From Prevotella melaninogenica (GTDB lineage: Bacteria; Bacteroidota; Bacteroidia; Bacteroidales; Bacteroidaceae): a stretch of 64,000 nt of DNA. Where the stretch lies: positions 758,147 to 822,146 of the forward strand of contig NZ_CP054011.1 of NCBI RefSeq assembly GCF_013267595.1. The letters are read 5' to 3'. How positions within the stretch are numbered: the stretch's first letter is position 1; each line of letters begins with the position of its first letter. Made by a program: the position numbers and the translations under genes. The notes under the pieces were generated by a model that saw only the letters and a program-made list of their open reading frames with translations, was not told the origin of the DNA and made no database searches. Of the stretch, positions 27,747 to 35,206 are shown piece after piece.

Positions 27747-27776
27747 CAAAGATACAAAAAAGCTATGAAAAGCCAA
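27747..27776 (-). promoter_or_regulatory. Promoter of the methylase leader
   Basis: On the minus strand TTG (complement 27774-27776), 19 nt, then TATCTTTG (complement 27747-27754). It is a consensus promoter with no ORF start until 27432. Confidence 0.7.
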
Positions 27777-27990
27777 AAACAACTGTAAGAAAAACGAAAT
27801 AAAGCTTTAAAGACAGAGCCTTTTTACTTTTAATTCTTTTACTTCATATATTTATTACATTTACAGAAATATCTCCATACTACACGATACTACCCAACAA
27901 AACAAGCTGTGTAAACGAAACATAGTGTAGAAGTTTTAATGACGTGAAAAGGAATAGTTAGTAATTGACAAACGATTTCTCTAACACAAA

Positions 27991-28079
27991 CTTTCCTGTC
28001 ACTTCTGTCATTCAAGTTAGAAACGTAAAAGGTTGATTTCTAATACATTTACGCTAAATGTTAAAAATGACAGGAAAAT
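27991..28079 (-). repeat. Small CTGTCA inverted-repeat element, copy 3
   Basis: The ends TTTCCTGTCACTTCTGTCATT and AAATGTTAAAAATGACAGGAAAA pair over the CTGTCA core. It lies in the gap between the methylase leader promoter and rlmN. The remainder of 27777-28204 is AT-rich without visible genes. Confidence 0.75.
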
Positions 28080-28237
28080 GAAATCAAAAAAACTCTTGTA
28101 TAATACGTGATAATTCCCTTCTTACTTTAGTAGACTTAACCACTCCATATTATCGAAGTGTGGCAAAAAAGAAAGGAAAACACTAATATTAGCTATTTTT
28201 TCGTTATCTTTGCAGCAACAAAACATTGAGAACGAGA

Positions 28238-29290
28238 ATGGAAAGTGCAAAGAAGTATTTGTTGGGAATGACACTTGGAGAGTTGAAAGAGGTTGCCAAG
28301 TCGCTCGGAATGCCAGCTTTTACAGGCGGACAGATAGCCAAATGGCTCTATACACAGCATGTGAAAAGTATTGATGAGATGACGAACATCTCAAAAGCAA
28401 ACAGAGAGAAACTCGCTGCTGAATATGCTATTGGCTGCAAAGAGCCTATCGATGCACAACATTCTAAAGACGGAACTATCAAATATCTCTTCCCTACTGA
28501 CAGCGGTAAGTTTGTTGAAACGGTATATATTCCAGACGAAGACCATGCTACACTCTGTGTTTCTTCACAAGTAGGATGTAAGATGAACTGCCTCTTCTGC
28601 CAGACAGGAAAGCAGGGTTTCGAAGGTAGTCTTTCAGCTACAGATATTCTTAATCAGATTTATTCCCTCCCAGAACGTGATAAATTGACGAATATCGTCT
28701 TCATGGGTCAGGGTGAGCCAATGGATAACCTTGATAACGTACTGCGCACCACAGAGATTATGACTGCTGACTTTGGTTACGGATGGTCACCAAAGCGAAT
28801 CACAGTAAGCAGTGTGGGTGTCAAAGGAAAGCTAAAACGATTCCTTGATGAGAGCGACTGCCACGTTGCTATCAGTATGCACACCCCTTTACACGAGCAA
28901 CGTTCGGAGTTGATGCCAGCAGAAAAAGGAATGTCTATTGATAGTATTATCGAGTTACTCAGCAATTACGACTTCTCTCATCAGCGCCGTCTATCATTCG
29001 AATATATTGTCTTCAAGGATTTCAACGACAGCGAGGAACATGCCAAGGCTATCGTACAACTACTCAAAGGATTGGACTGCCGAATGAATCTTATTCGCTT
29101 CCATCCTATCCCTAATATCCCATTGCAGGGTGTTGATGACCACAGAATGGAGAAATTCAGAAACTATCTAACACAACATGGAGTCTTCACAACTATCCGT
29201 GCCAGTCGTGGACAGGATATCTTTGCAGCCTGCGGTCTGCTCTCAACAGCAAAGAAGATAGAAGAAGAAAGAGGGAGAGGGAAAAAGTAA
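28238..29290 (+). CDS. rlmN: Dual-specificity RNA methyltransferase RlmN
   Basis: This encodes 350 residues from ATG 28238. The radical-SAM cluster motif is CKMNCLFC (CxxxCxxC), preceded by ATLCVSSQVG. RITVSSVGVKGKLKRF and LIRFHPIPNIPLQGV are family segments, and the C-terminal FAACGLL holds the methyl-carrying Cys. It methylates C2 of A2503 in 23S rRNA and A37 of some tRNAs. A TATCTTTG -7 box lies at 28205-28212. The TTG at 28226 was not chosen. Confidence 0.96.
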   Translation: MESAKKYLLGMTLGELKEVAKSLGMPAFTGGQIAKWLYTQHVKSIDEMTNISKANREKLAAEYAIGCKEPIDAQHSKDGTIKYLFPTDSGKFVETVYIPDEDHATLCVSSQVGCKMNCLFCQTGKQGFEGSLSATDILNQIYSLPERDKLTNIVFMGQGEPMDNLDNVLRTTEIMTADFGYGWSPKRITVSSVGVKGKLKRFLDESDCHVAISMHTPLHEQRSELMPAEKGMSIDSIIELLSNYDFSHQRRLSFEYIVFKDFNDSEEHAKAIVQLLKGLDCRMNLIRFHPIPNIPLQGVDDHRMEKFRNYLTQHGVFTTIRASRGQDIFAACGLLSTAKKIEEERGRGKK

Positions 29291-29385
29291 AAAGGTAAAA
29301 AATAAGAACGCAAAAAGACTAACAGACTACACACAGAGAGCCAATAGGAAACTGAATATAACAAAACAATACAAGATATAAGTAT

Positions 29386-30522
29386 ATGAACGATAATAAA
29401 AGAGTCCGCGTAGCAATCACACACGGAGATACCAACGGCATTGGATATGAGCTTATCTTTAAGACCTTTGCCGAACCAGAGATGCTGGAGCTTTGTACGC
29501 CTATCATCTATGGTTCGCCTAAAGTAGCCACCTATCATCGTAATGCACTTGACATAGAAGCTAACTTCACTATCATCAAAGATGCATCAGAAGCACAGAA
29601 CGGACGACTCAACCTGCTCCCTGTATTTGATGACGAAATTAAGGTTGATTTGGGCGTTGCCTCAGAGGAGTCTGGTATTGCTGGATTACGTGCTGTAGAC
29701 AAGGCCTTAGAGGACTATCGCCAAGGACTATTTGACGTTCTCGTTACAGCTCCTATTGACAATAATGAGCACTTCCACTTCAGCGGTCAAAGCCGTTACA
29801 TCGAAGATCACATGGAATCAGAGGAGCAAGGCTTATCAATCTTGATTAACGATGGATTGCGTGTTGCCCTTGCTACACGTAATCTCCCACTGCGCCAAGT
29901 AGCAGAATCAATATCAAAGGCAAGTATTGTTAATAATGCGAGTGCACTCTTTAAGAGTCTTCGCCGTGACTTCCGCCTTTCTTGTCCACGCATTGCAGTG
30001 CTTGGCTTGAACCCTAAAGCTGGCGACAACGGTTTGTTAGGCTCTGAAGAACATGAGATAATCTTGCCAGCTATTGACGAACTTGTTGAGAATGGCATAC
30101 AAGCCTTTGGTCCTTACCCTGCCGATACATTCTTTGGGTGCAATAACACAGAGCATTTTGATGGTATCTTGGCAATGTATTACGAACAAGGGCTTGCTCC
30201 TTTCCGTACGCTTTCTGTATCTCATGGTATCATTTACACAGCAGGATTGCCACTCGTTCGCACCTCTGCAGAAATTCCTAATAGCCTTTCATTAGCAGGA
30301 AAGGGTACTATTGACGAACTACCATTCCGTCATGCAATCTACCTTGCTATCGACATCTTCCGCAATCGTGCAGAATATGATGCACCAATGGGCAATCCAC
30401 TTCCAAAGCTTTACAAGGAAAGAAGGGACGAAAGCGACAAGGTGCGCTTTGCTATTCCACGTAAGCGTGAGGATCGCATACCAAACAATGGTGAAAACCG
30501 TAATACGAAAGAGACACACTAA
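29386..30522 (+). CDS. pdxA: PdxA-like protein lacking the metal-binding histidines
   Basis: This encodes 378 residues, clearly homologous to 4-hydroxythreonine-4-phosphate dehydrogenase (GDTNGIGYELI, TAPI, NPKAGDNGLLG, AMYYEQG, GLPLVRTS). Every metal ligand is changed: the positions of E. coli His166, His211 and His266 read Asn166, Lys211 and Tyr266, and the Asp after the last reads Glu267. GHTE is GQSR (134-137) and the TAPINK Lys is Asn. The reading frame is intact, so it is kept as a protein but is unlikely to run the metal-dependent reaction of vitamin B6 synthesis. It is followed after 46 nt by a membrane protein gene on the same strand. Confidence 0.88.
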   Translation: MNDNKRVRVAITHGDTNGIGYELIFKTFAEPEMLELCTPIIYGSPKVATYHRNALDIEANFTIIKDASEAQNGRLNLLPVFDDEIKVDLGVASEESGIAGLRAVDKALEDYRQGLFDVLVTAPIDNNEHFHFSGQSRYIEDHMESEEQGLSILINDGLRVALATRNLPLRQVAESISKASIVNNASALFKSLRRDFRLSCPRIAVLGLNPKAGDNGLLGSEEHEIILPAIDELVENGIQAFGPYPADTFFGCNNTEHFDGILAMYYEQGLAPFRTLSVSHGIIYTAGLPLVRTSAEIPNSLSLAGKGTIDELPFRHAIYLAIDIFRNRAEYDAPMGNPLPKLYKERRDESDKVRFAIPRKREDRIPNNGENRNTKETH

Positions 30523-30568
30523 GCGTGTCTTCCTTCATTCCTTACGACAAATATAAATAAGAAGACTT

Positions 30569-31570
30569 ATGAACAAAAAGTTTCAGAACATCTTCTTCAC
30601 TTTTGGCTTGGTTGTACTCTGTATTATGGTGTACAACCTTGACTTTGCTGATGCATGGCAGAAAATACAGCATGCAGGCTACTGGTTCTTTGCTGTAGTT
30701 GTACTATGGGTATTCTTATACATCTTTAATACTGCAGCTTGGTTTACAATTATACGTAGTCAGACACAAGACACTGAAGAGCGGAAGAAAGTATCATTCT
30801 TCTGGCTTTATAAGGTTACTGTATCAGGCTTTGCACTTAACTACGCTACTCCTGGAGGACTAATGGGTGGCGAACCATATCGTATCATGGAACTGACACC
30901 GAAGATTGGAGCAGAACGTGCTACATCTTCTGTCGTCCTTTATGCTATGACACACATCTTTAGTCATTTCTGGTTTTGGCTTATATCCATCTTCCTTTAT
31001 ATCTTCATGCAACCTATCAATCTCTTGATGGGTACGATGTTAGCTGTCGTCTTTGTTTTCTGCGTATCTGCAATTTGGTTTTTCCTCACTGGTTACAAAA
31101 AAGGACTGGCAGTCCGCGTAATGAACCTTGTTCGTCATATTCCTTTTGTTAAGAAATGGGCAGAACCTTTTGTTGCCAATCATAAGGAAGAACTTGACAG
31201 GATTGACACACAGATAGCATCATTGCACAACCAAAACCCACGTACCTTCCTCACCGTTGTTCTGCTTGAATTATCTTGCAGAGTTTGCAGTGCTTTAGAG
31301 ATATTCTTCATCCTTTTGGTATTGCTACCTTCTGTCAATTACTTTGAATGCATTCTCATCCTTGCGTTCACCTCTCTCTTTGCTAATATGCTCTTCTTCA
31401 TACCTCTACAATTAGGTGGTCGTGAAGGAGGTTTCCTGATGTCTGTTAAAGGCTTAGGACTCACGCTCGAAGCGGGCATTTTCGTGGCTCTACTTGTCCG
31501 TATCCGTGAACTTATTTGGACAGCTATTGGTTTGTTACTAATAAAGTTGAACAGGAAGAAAAACAAGTAA
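30569..31570 (+). CDS. Lysylphosphatidylglycerol synthase TM-like/UPF0104 flippase-type protein
   Basis: This encodes 333 residues with about eight membrane helices (FQNIFFTFGLVVLCIMVYNL at the start through LIWTAIGLLLIKL at the end). NYATPGGLMGGEPYRIMEL and FIPLQLGGREGGFLM are hallmark sequences of the UPF0104/AglD family, the membrane domain of MprF-like proteins without the transferase domain. Such proteins are thought to move lipids. The substrate is unknown. It is probably cotranscribed with the pdxA-like gene. Confidence 0.82.
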   Translation: MNKKFQNIFFTFGLVVLCIMVYNLDFADAWQKIQHAGYWFFAVVVLWVFLYIFNTAAWFTIIRSQTQDTEERKKVSFFWLYKVTVSGFALNYATPGGLMGGEPYRIMELTPKIGAERATSSVVLYAMTHIFSHFWFWLISIFLYIFMQPINLLMGTMLAVVFVFCVSAIWFFLTGYKKGLAVRVMNLVRHIPFVKKWAEPFVANHKEELDRIDTQIASLHNQNPRTFLTVVLLELSCRVCSALEIFFILLVLLPSVNYFECILILAFTSLFANMLFFIPLQLGGREGGFLMSVKGLGLTLEAGIFVALLVRIRELIWTAIGLLLIKLNRKKNK

Positions 31571-31605
31571 TTAACACTCGATAGATTTATACACCGCAAA
31601 TTATT

Positions 31606-31649
31606 TTCTCGTAAATAATTATTTTTTTTCATGAAAAGAATTCAGAAGA
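31606..31649. repeat. TTCATGAA array with 22-bp period, two units
   Basis: TTCTCGTAA at 31606 and TTCATGAAA at 31628 start two units exactly 22 bp apart with A/T-rich spacers, as in the 18121 array. It lies between the flippase-like gene and the sigma54 activator. Confidence 0.6.
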
Positions 31650-31756
31650 AGTTGCTTTTTTCCATCTGAAAATAGCTGAGAAAGACAGAAAGGAAGTTGT
31701 TAAAGTCTGCCAAAGTTGCAGCTTATTCAAATAAAATAGGTAAATTTGTCAGTTAA

Positions 31757-32998
31757 ATGAATACAACAGAATTACAGAGGACCAAACAACGATATAACAT
31801 TGTCGGAAACAACGACGGACTGAATCGTGCACTGGATGTTGCTTTACAGGTAGCACCCACTGATTTGTCTGTACTGATTATCGGTGAGAGCGGTGTTGGT
31901 AAGGAGATTATTCCACGTGTAATCCACGACAATTCTCCTCGTCGTCGCGAGAAATACTTTGCTATCAACTGTGGTTCTATCCCAGAAGGGACCATTGATA
32001 GTGAACTTTTCGGTCATGAGAAGGGTTCTTTCACAGGAGCTATTGGCGATAGTGAAGGTTATTTCGGTATAGCCAACAAAGGAACCATCTTCCTCGACGA
32101 GGTGGGTGAACTTCCTTTAGCAACACAAGCTCGATTACTTCGCGTTCTCGAAACAGGTGAATATATCCGTGTTGGTGGCCAGGAAATCCGTAAGACAGAT
32201 GTACGTATCGTAGCTGCTACTAACATCAACATGCAGAAAGCTGTTAGCGAAGGTAAGTTCCGTGAAGATTTATACTATCGTCTTAACACTATTCCAATTC
32301 AGATGCCACCACTCCGTGATCGTGGCGAAGATATCGTTCTTCTCTTCCGCCTCTTTGCTATGCAGATGGCTGAGAAGTATTGTCTTCCAAAGATCACACT
32401 CACAGATGAAGCACGCCAGATTCTGTTACAGTACAAATGGCCTGGCAATGTTCGTCAATTAAAGAACATTACTGAGCAGATGTCTGTCCTAAGCGAGAAG
32501 CGTGAGATTGATGCAGAAACATTACTACATTTCATCCCACGTGACCAAGACAGCACACAGCTTGCTACGATACAAAGTGGGGGTTCACATAGCTATGAGA
32601 GTGAACGTGAGATTCTCTATAAAATTCTCTATGAGTTGAGAGGTAATGTAAGTGACTTACGACGTGACCTCAACAACGTTCGTAAGCAGTTGGAGGAAAG
32701 TAGACAACTCAATGGTGCAAGCGGTTTCCAGCCTACTCCGTCAACAGTTTCTAATCTTCCTGCTACCACAAACAAACAGCCTATCACTCCAACACGAACG
32801 ATAGAACAGGTTGAAGACGCTGTGGCAGAAGAAATATCTGAACCAGAGACACTCAACCTCAACGACATTGGAAAGCAACTGGTGGAGAAAGCCTTAGAGC
32901 GTAACAATGGAAATCGTAAGAAAGCTGCTTTAGAGTTGGGCATCAGCGACCGCACACTCTATCGCCGAATCAGACAATACGGATTAGACAAAGATTAA
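31757..32998 (+). CDS. Sigma54-dependent transcriptional activator without receiver domain
   Basis: This encodes 413 residues. The AAA+ core has Walker A GESGVGKE (about residues 44-51), the sigma54-contact loop GSFTGA (usual form GAFTGA), Walker B FLDEVGELP and an R-finger region LRDRGEDI. The C-terminal Fis-type helix-turn-helix is NRKKAALELGISDRTLYRRI. No N-terminal sensory domain is present; a coiled linker (SDLRRDLNNVRKQLEE) separates core and HTH. It heads the lptE-TPR-secG cluster (37 nt to lptE), an arrangement I recall from other Bacteroidetes. Confidence 0.92.
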   Translation: MNTTELQRTKQRYNIVGNNDGLNRALDVALQVAPTDLSVLIIGESGVGKEIIPRVIHDNSPRRREKYFAINCGSIPEGTIDSELFGHEKGSFTGAIGDSEGYFGIANKGTIFLDEVGELPLATQARLLRVLETGEYIRVGGQEIRKTDVRIVAATNINMQKAVSEGKFREDLYYRLNTIPIQMPPLRDRGEDIVLLFRLFAMQMAEKYCLPKITLTDEARQILLQYKWPGNVRQLKNITEQMSVLSEKREIDAETLLHFIPRDQDSTQLATIQSGGSHSYESEREILYKILYELRGNVSDLRRDLNNVRKQLEESRQLNGASGFQPTPSTVSNLPATTNKQPITPTRTIEQVEDAVAEEISEPETLNLNDIGKQLVEKALERNNGNRKKAALELGISDRTLYRRIRQYGLDKD

Positions 32999-33035
32999 TC
33001 AATAGACACAAAAGGGACTACTCTCTTACAAAACA

Positions 33036-33572
33036 ATGAAGATAGGAAAGAAATTCACATCTATCCGCCCATTGACATGGGGTGTGACAGCTATCTGCTT
33101 GCTCTTATTGGTAGCTTGTAGTGTATCCTATAAGTTTAATGGTGCAAGTATTGATTACAGTAAAGTACATACCATTCAGATTGCAGATTTCCCTATCCGC
33201 TCTACCTATGTATGGAGACCAATGGGACCAATGTTCAACAATCAATTGAAAGATGTCTTTGCTAACCACACACGCCTGCAGCAAGTAAAGCGTAATGGTG
33301 ATATGAAGATTGAAGGTGAAATCACACAGTATCAGCAACGTAATAAAAGCGTATCAAGTGAAGGATATTCTGCACAAACAGAACTTTCCATCACTGTCAA
33401 CGTGCGCTTCACAAACAATACAAACCATAGCCAAGACTTTGAACGACAGTTCACAGCTACTTCAAGCTATGAAACGGTACGTAGTCTGAATTCTGTACAG
33501 GAGGAACTCGTCACACAGATGGTGAAGGACCTTACCGACCAGATATTCAACGCAACTGTTGCAAACTGGTAG
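33036..33572 (+). CDS. lptE: LptE-like lipopolysaccharide assembly lipoprotein
   Basis: This encodes 178 residues. A signal peptide ends in the lipobox LLLLVACS. YKFNGASIDYSKVHTIQIADFPIRS and the conserved central and C-terminal segments match the Bacteroidetes LptE family, the plug of the LptD outer-membrane translocon. It is followed by a TPR-like gene and secG. Confidence 0.85.
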   Translation: MKIGKKFTSIRPLTWGVTAICLLLLVACSVSYKFNGASIDYSKVHTIQIADFPIRSTYVWRPMGPMFNNQLKDVFANHTRLQQVKRNGDMKIEGEITQYQQRNKSVSSEGYSAQTELSITVNVRFTNNTNHSQDFERQFTATSSYETVRSLNSVQEELVTQMVKDLTDQIFNATVANW

Positions 33573-33642
33573 CCATTCCACATCAGTATTTTAATTTCAT
33601 TGACTATTATTCTGATCACCCCACATAATCGCTTATCGTCCT

Positions 33643-34407
33643 ATGGATATAGCCAATCTTATTAATCATCCGGAGAATCTAAACAAGGAGACCTTATACG
33701 ATCTCCGGAGTATGCTTGCGCTCTATCCTTACTATCAGCCAGCTCGTATTCTGTTGTTGCAGAATCTCTTTCTGCTTCATGACCCCACCTTCGATGATGA
33801 GTTACGACGTGCAGCTGTATACATCTCTGACCGTCATATCCTCTTCAAGCTCGTTGAGGATGCCCATTATCAACTAATTCCAGAACAGAAAAAGGCAGAA
33901 AAGCAGTCAATAACTATCAACGCTGAAACGATTACAGAGGAAGACCGTACAACATCGCTTATCGATACATTCTTAGAACAGATTCCTGAAGAAGAAGATA
34001 CAACACAGGAAACAGAAGGAAGGCGCAAGCCGACACCTGCTGATGCCACTGTGGACTACGTTGCCTACTTATTGGAAAGTGAAAGTAAGCAAAATGAGGA
34101 TATCACTCCACAACTAAGAGGACAAGAACTTATCGACGATTTCATCTATAATGAAGGGGGTAAAATCACTTTACAAGACGAGACTGAGTACGAACCTGAA
34201 GAGAATGAACACAATGAAGCAGCTGAAAATGAAGATACTGGCTACTTTACTGAAACATTAGCAAGAATTTATATAAAACAAGGTCGATATTCTAAAGCAT
34301 TGGAAATTATTAGGCGATTAAATTTGGTATATCCGAAAAAAAATCGTTACTTTGCAGACCAAATACGTTTTTTAGAGAAATTGATAATAAATAACAATAA
34401 AAAATAA
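33643..34407 (+). CDS. Conserved TPR-like protein between lptE and secG
   Basis: This encodes 254 residues without a signal peptide. The N-terminal helical segment (LRSMLALYPYYQPARILLLQNLFLLHD) and the C-terminal ETLARIYIKQGRYSKALEIIRRLNLVYPKK are TPR-type helices joined by a long acidic linker (residues 85-200, rich in Glu and Thr). The position between lptE and secG (9-nt gap to secG) hints at a role in envelope biogenesis. No specific function is known to me. Confidence 0.78.
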   Translation: MDIANLINHPENLNKETLYDLRSMLALYPYYQPARILLLQNLFLLHDPTFDDELRRAAVYISDRHILFKLVEDAHYQLIPEQKKAEKQSITINAETITEEDRTTSLIDTFLEQIPEEEDTTQETEGRRKPTPADATVDYVAYLLESESKQNEDITPQLRGQELIDDFIYNEGGKITLQDETEYEPEENEHNEAAENEDTGYFTETLARIYIKQGRYSKALEIIRRLNLVYPKKNRYFADQIRFLEKLIINNNKK

Positions 34408-34416
34408 GACAAGAAA

Positions 34417-34797
34417 ATGTACACGTTATTCGTAATTCTTATCGTGATTGCAGCACTCTTGATGATTGGTGTCGTTCTGATTCAGGAATCAAAGGGCGGT
34501 GGTCTTTCATCAAACTTCTCATCATCTAATGCTATCATGGGTGTTCGCAAGACTACAGACTTTGTAGAGAAGACTACATGGGGCTTAGCTATCGCAATGG
34601 TTATTATCAGCGTAGCAAGTGCTTACGTTGCACCATCAGCAACCACAGACGCAAGTGTTGTTGAAAAAGCTGCATTAGATGACAATACAACAAACCCTAA
34701 CAACTTGCCTAACTTCGGTGCAAGCCAGCAGAAGCAAGCTGCACCAGCAGCACAGGCACCTACTGCTCCAGCTGTACCGGCTGCACCAGCAAAATAA
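34417..34797 (+). CDS. secG: Protein-export translocase subunit SecG
   Basis: This encodes 126 residues. Two membrane helices (YTLFVILIVIAALLMIGVVLIQ and LAIAMVIISVASAYVA) surround the diagnostic loop QESKGGGLSSNFSSSNAIMG. The C-terminus is an Ala/Pro/Gln-rich tail (PAAQAPTAPAVPAAPAK) of unknown role, common in Bacteroidetes. It is part of the SecYEG channel. It overlaps no neighbour and is 9 nt from the TPR-like gene. Confidence 0.95.
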   Translation: MYTLFVILIVIAALLMIGVVLIQESKGGGLSSNFSSSNAIMGVRKTTDFVEKTTWGLAIAMVIISVASAYVAPSATTDASVVEKAALDDNTTNPNNLPNFGASQQKQAAPAAQAPTAPAVPAAPAK

Positions 34798-34827
34798 GAG
34801 AAAATAAGAAAAAAGTACGGGAAATAT

Positions 34828-34858
34828 TTGGTCAGTCCAAATAAAACCCGTACCTTTG
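34828..34858 (+). promoter_or_regulatory. Promoter of tRNA-His
   Basis: TTG at 34828-34830, 20 nt, TACCTTTG at 34851-34858: a consensus promoter 28 nt before the tRNA. Confidence 0.8.
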
Positions 34859-34885
34859 CACTCGCTAAAAAGAAATAGCCAATAT

Positions 34886-34960
34886 GGTGGATGTAGTTCA
34901 GTTGGTTAGAGCGTCAGATTGTGGTTCTGAATGTCGTGGGTTCGAATCCCACCACCCACC
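34886..34960 (+). tRNA. tRNA-His (GTG anticodon)
   Basis: The cloverleaf closes with D, anticodon (TCAGA/TCTGA stem, loop TTGTGGT) and T (GTGGG/CCCAC, loop TTCGAAT) arms. The anticodon GTG at loop positions 34-36 reads histidine codons. The extra G at 34886 pairs with discriminator C at 34960, the G-1:C73 pair that marks tRNA-His. In the acceptor stem A5 faces C68, a mismatch that would be worth checking. CCA is not encoded. Confidence 0.95.
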
Positions 34961-34972
34961 CTTCAAGAATTA

Positions 34973-35004
34973 AGCGGAAGTCTTTTAAGGACCTCCGCTT
35001 TTTC
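34973..35004 (+). terminator. Terminator after tRNA-His
   Basis: AGCGGAAGTC pairs with GACCTCCGCT (one G-T pair) and is followed by TTTTTC. Confidence 0.88.
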
Positions 35005-35206
35005 TTTTGTACATCACTGCCACTATACCGATACTACAAGTAGTATATTTACTAATATTGGTGTCCGATAAAACTTTTGGAAGTTATCTGTGTTAGATAA
35101 AATAGGCTTAAACTTATGATTTCATTAATTTATTTGGCAAAAAAAGAATCAAAAAGAATATGAATTAAAGGGGTCAGTCCTAAAACCCAGTTGCAAGCCT
35201 ATCCTC

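Noticed and set aside
34886..35206. Integrative element at the tRNA-His gene
   Set aside because: No integrase or excisionase gene follows and the tRNA 3' end is not repeated further on. The neighbouring sequence is an IS with its own inverted repeats.
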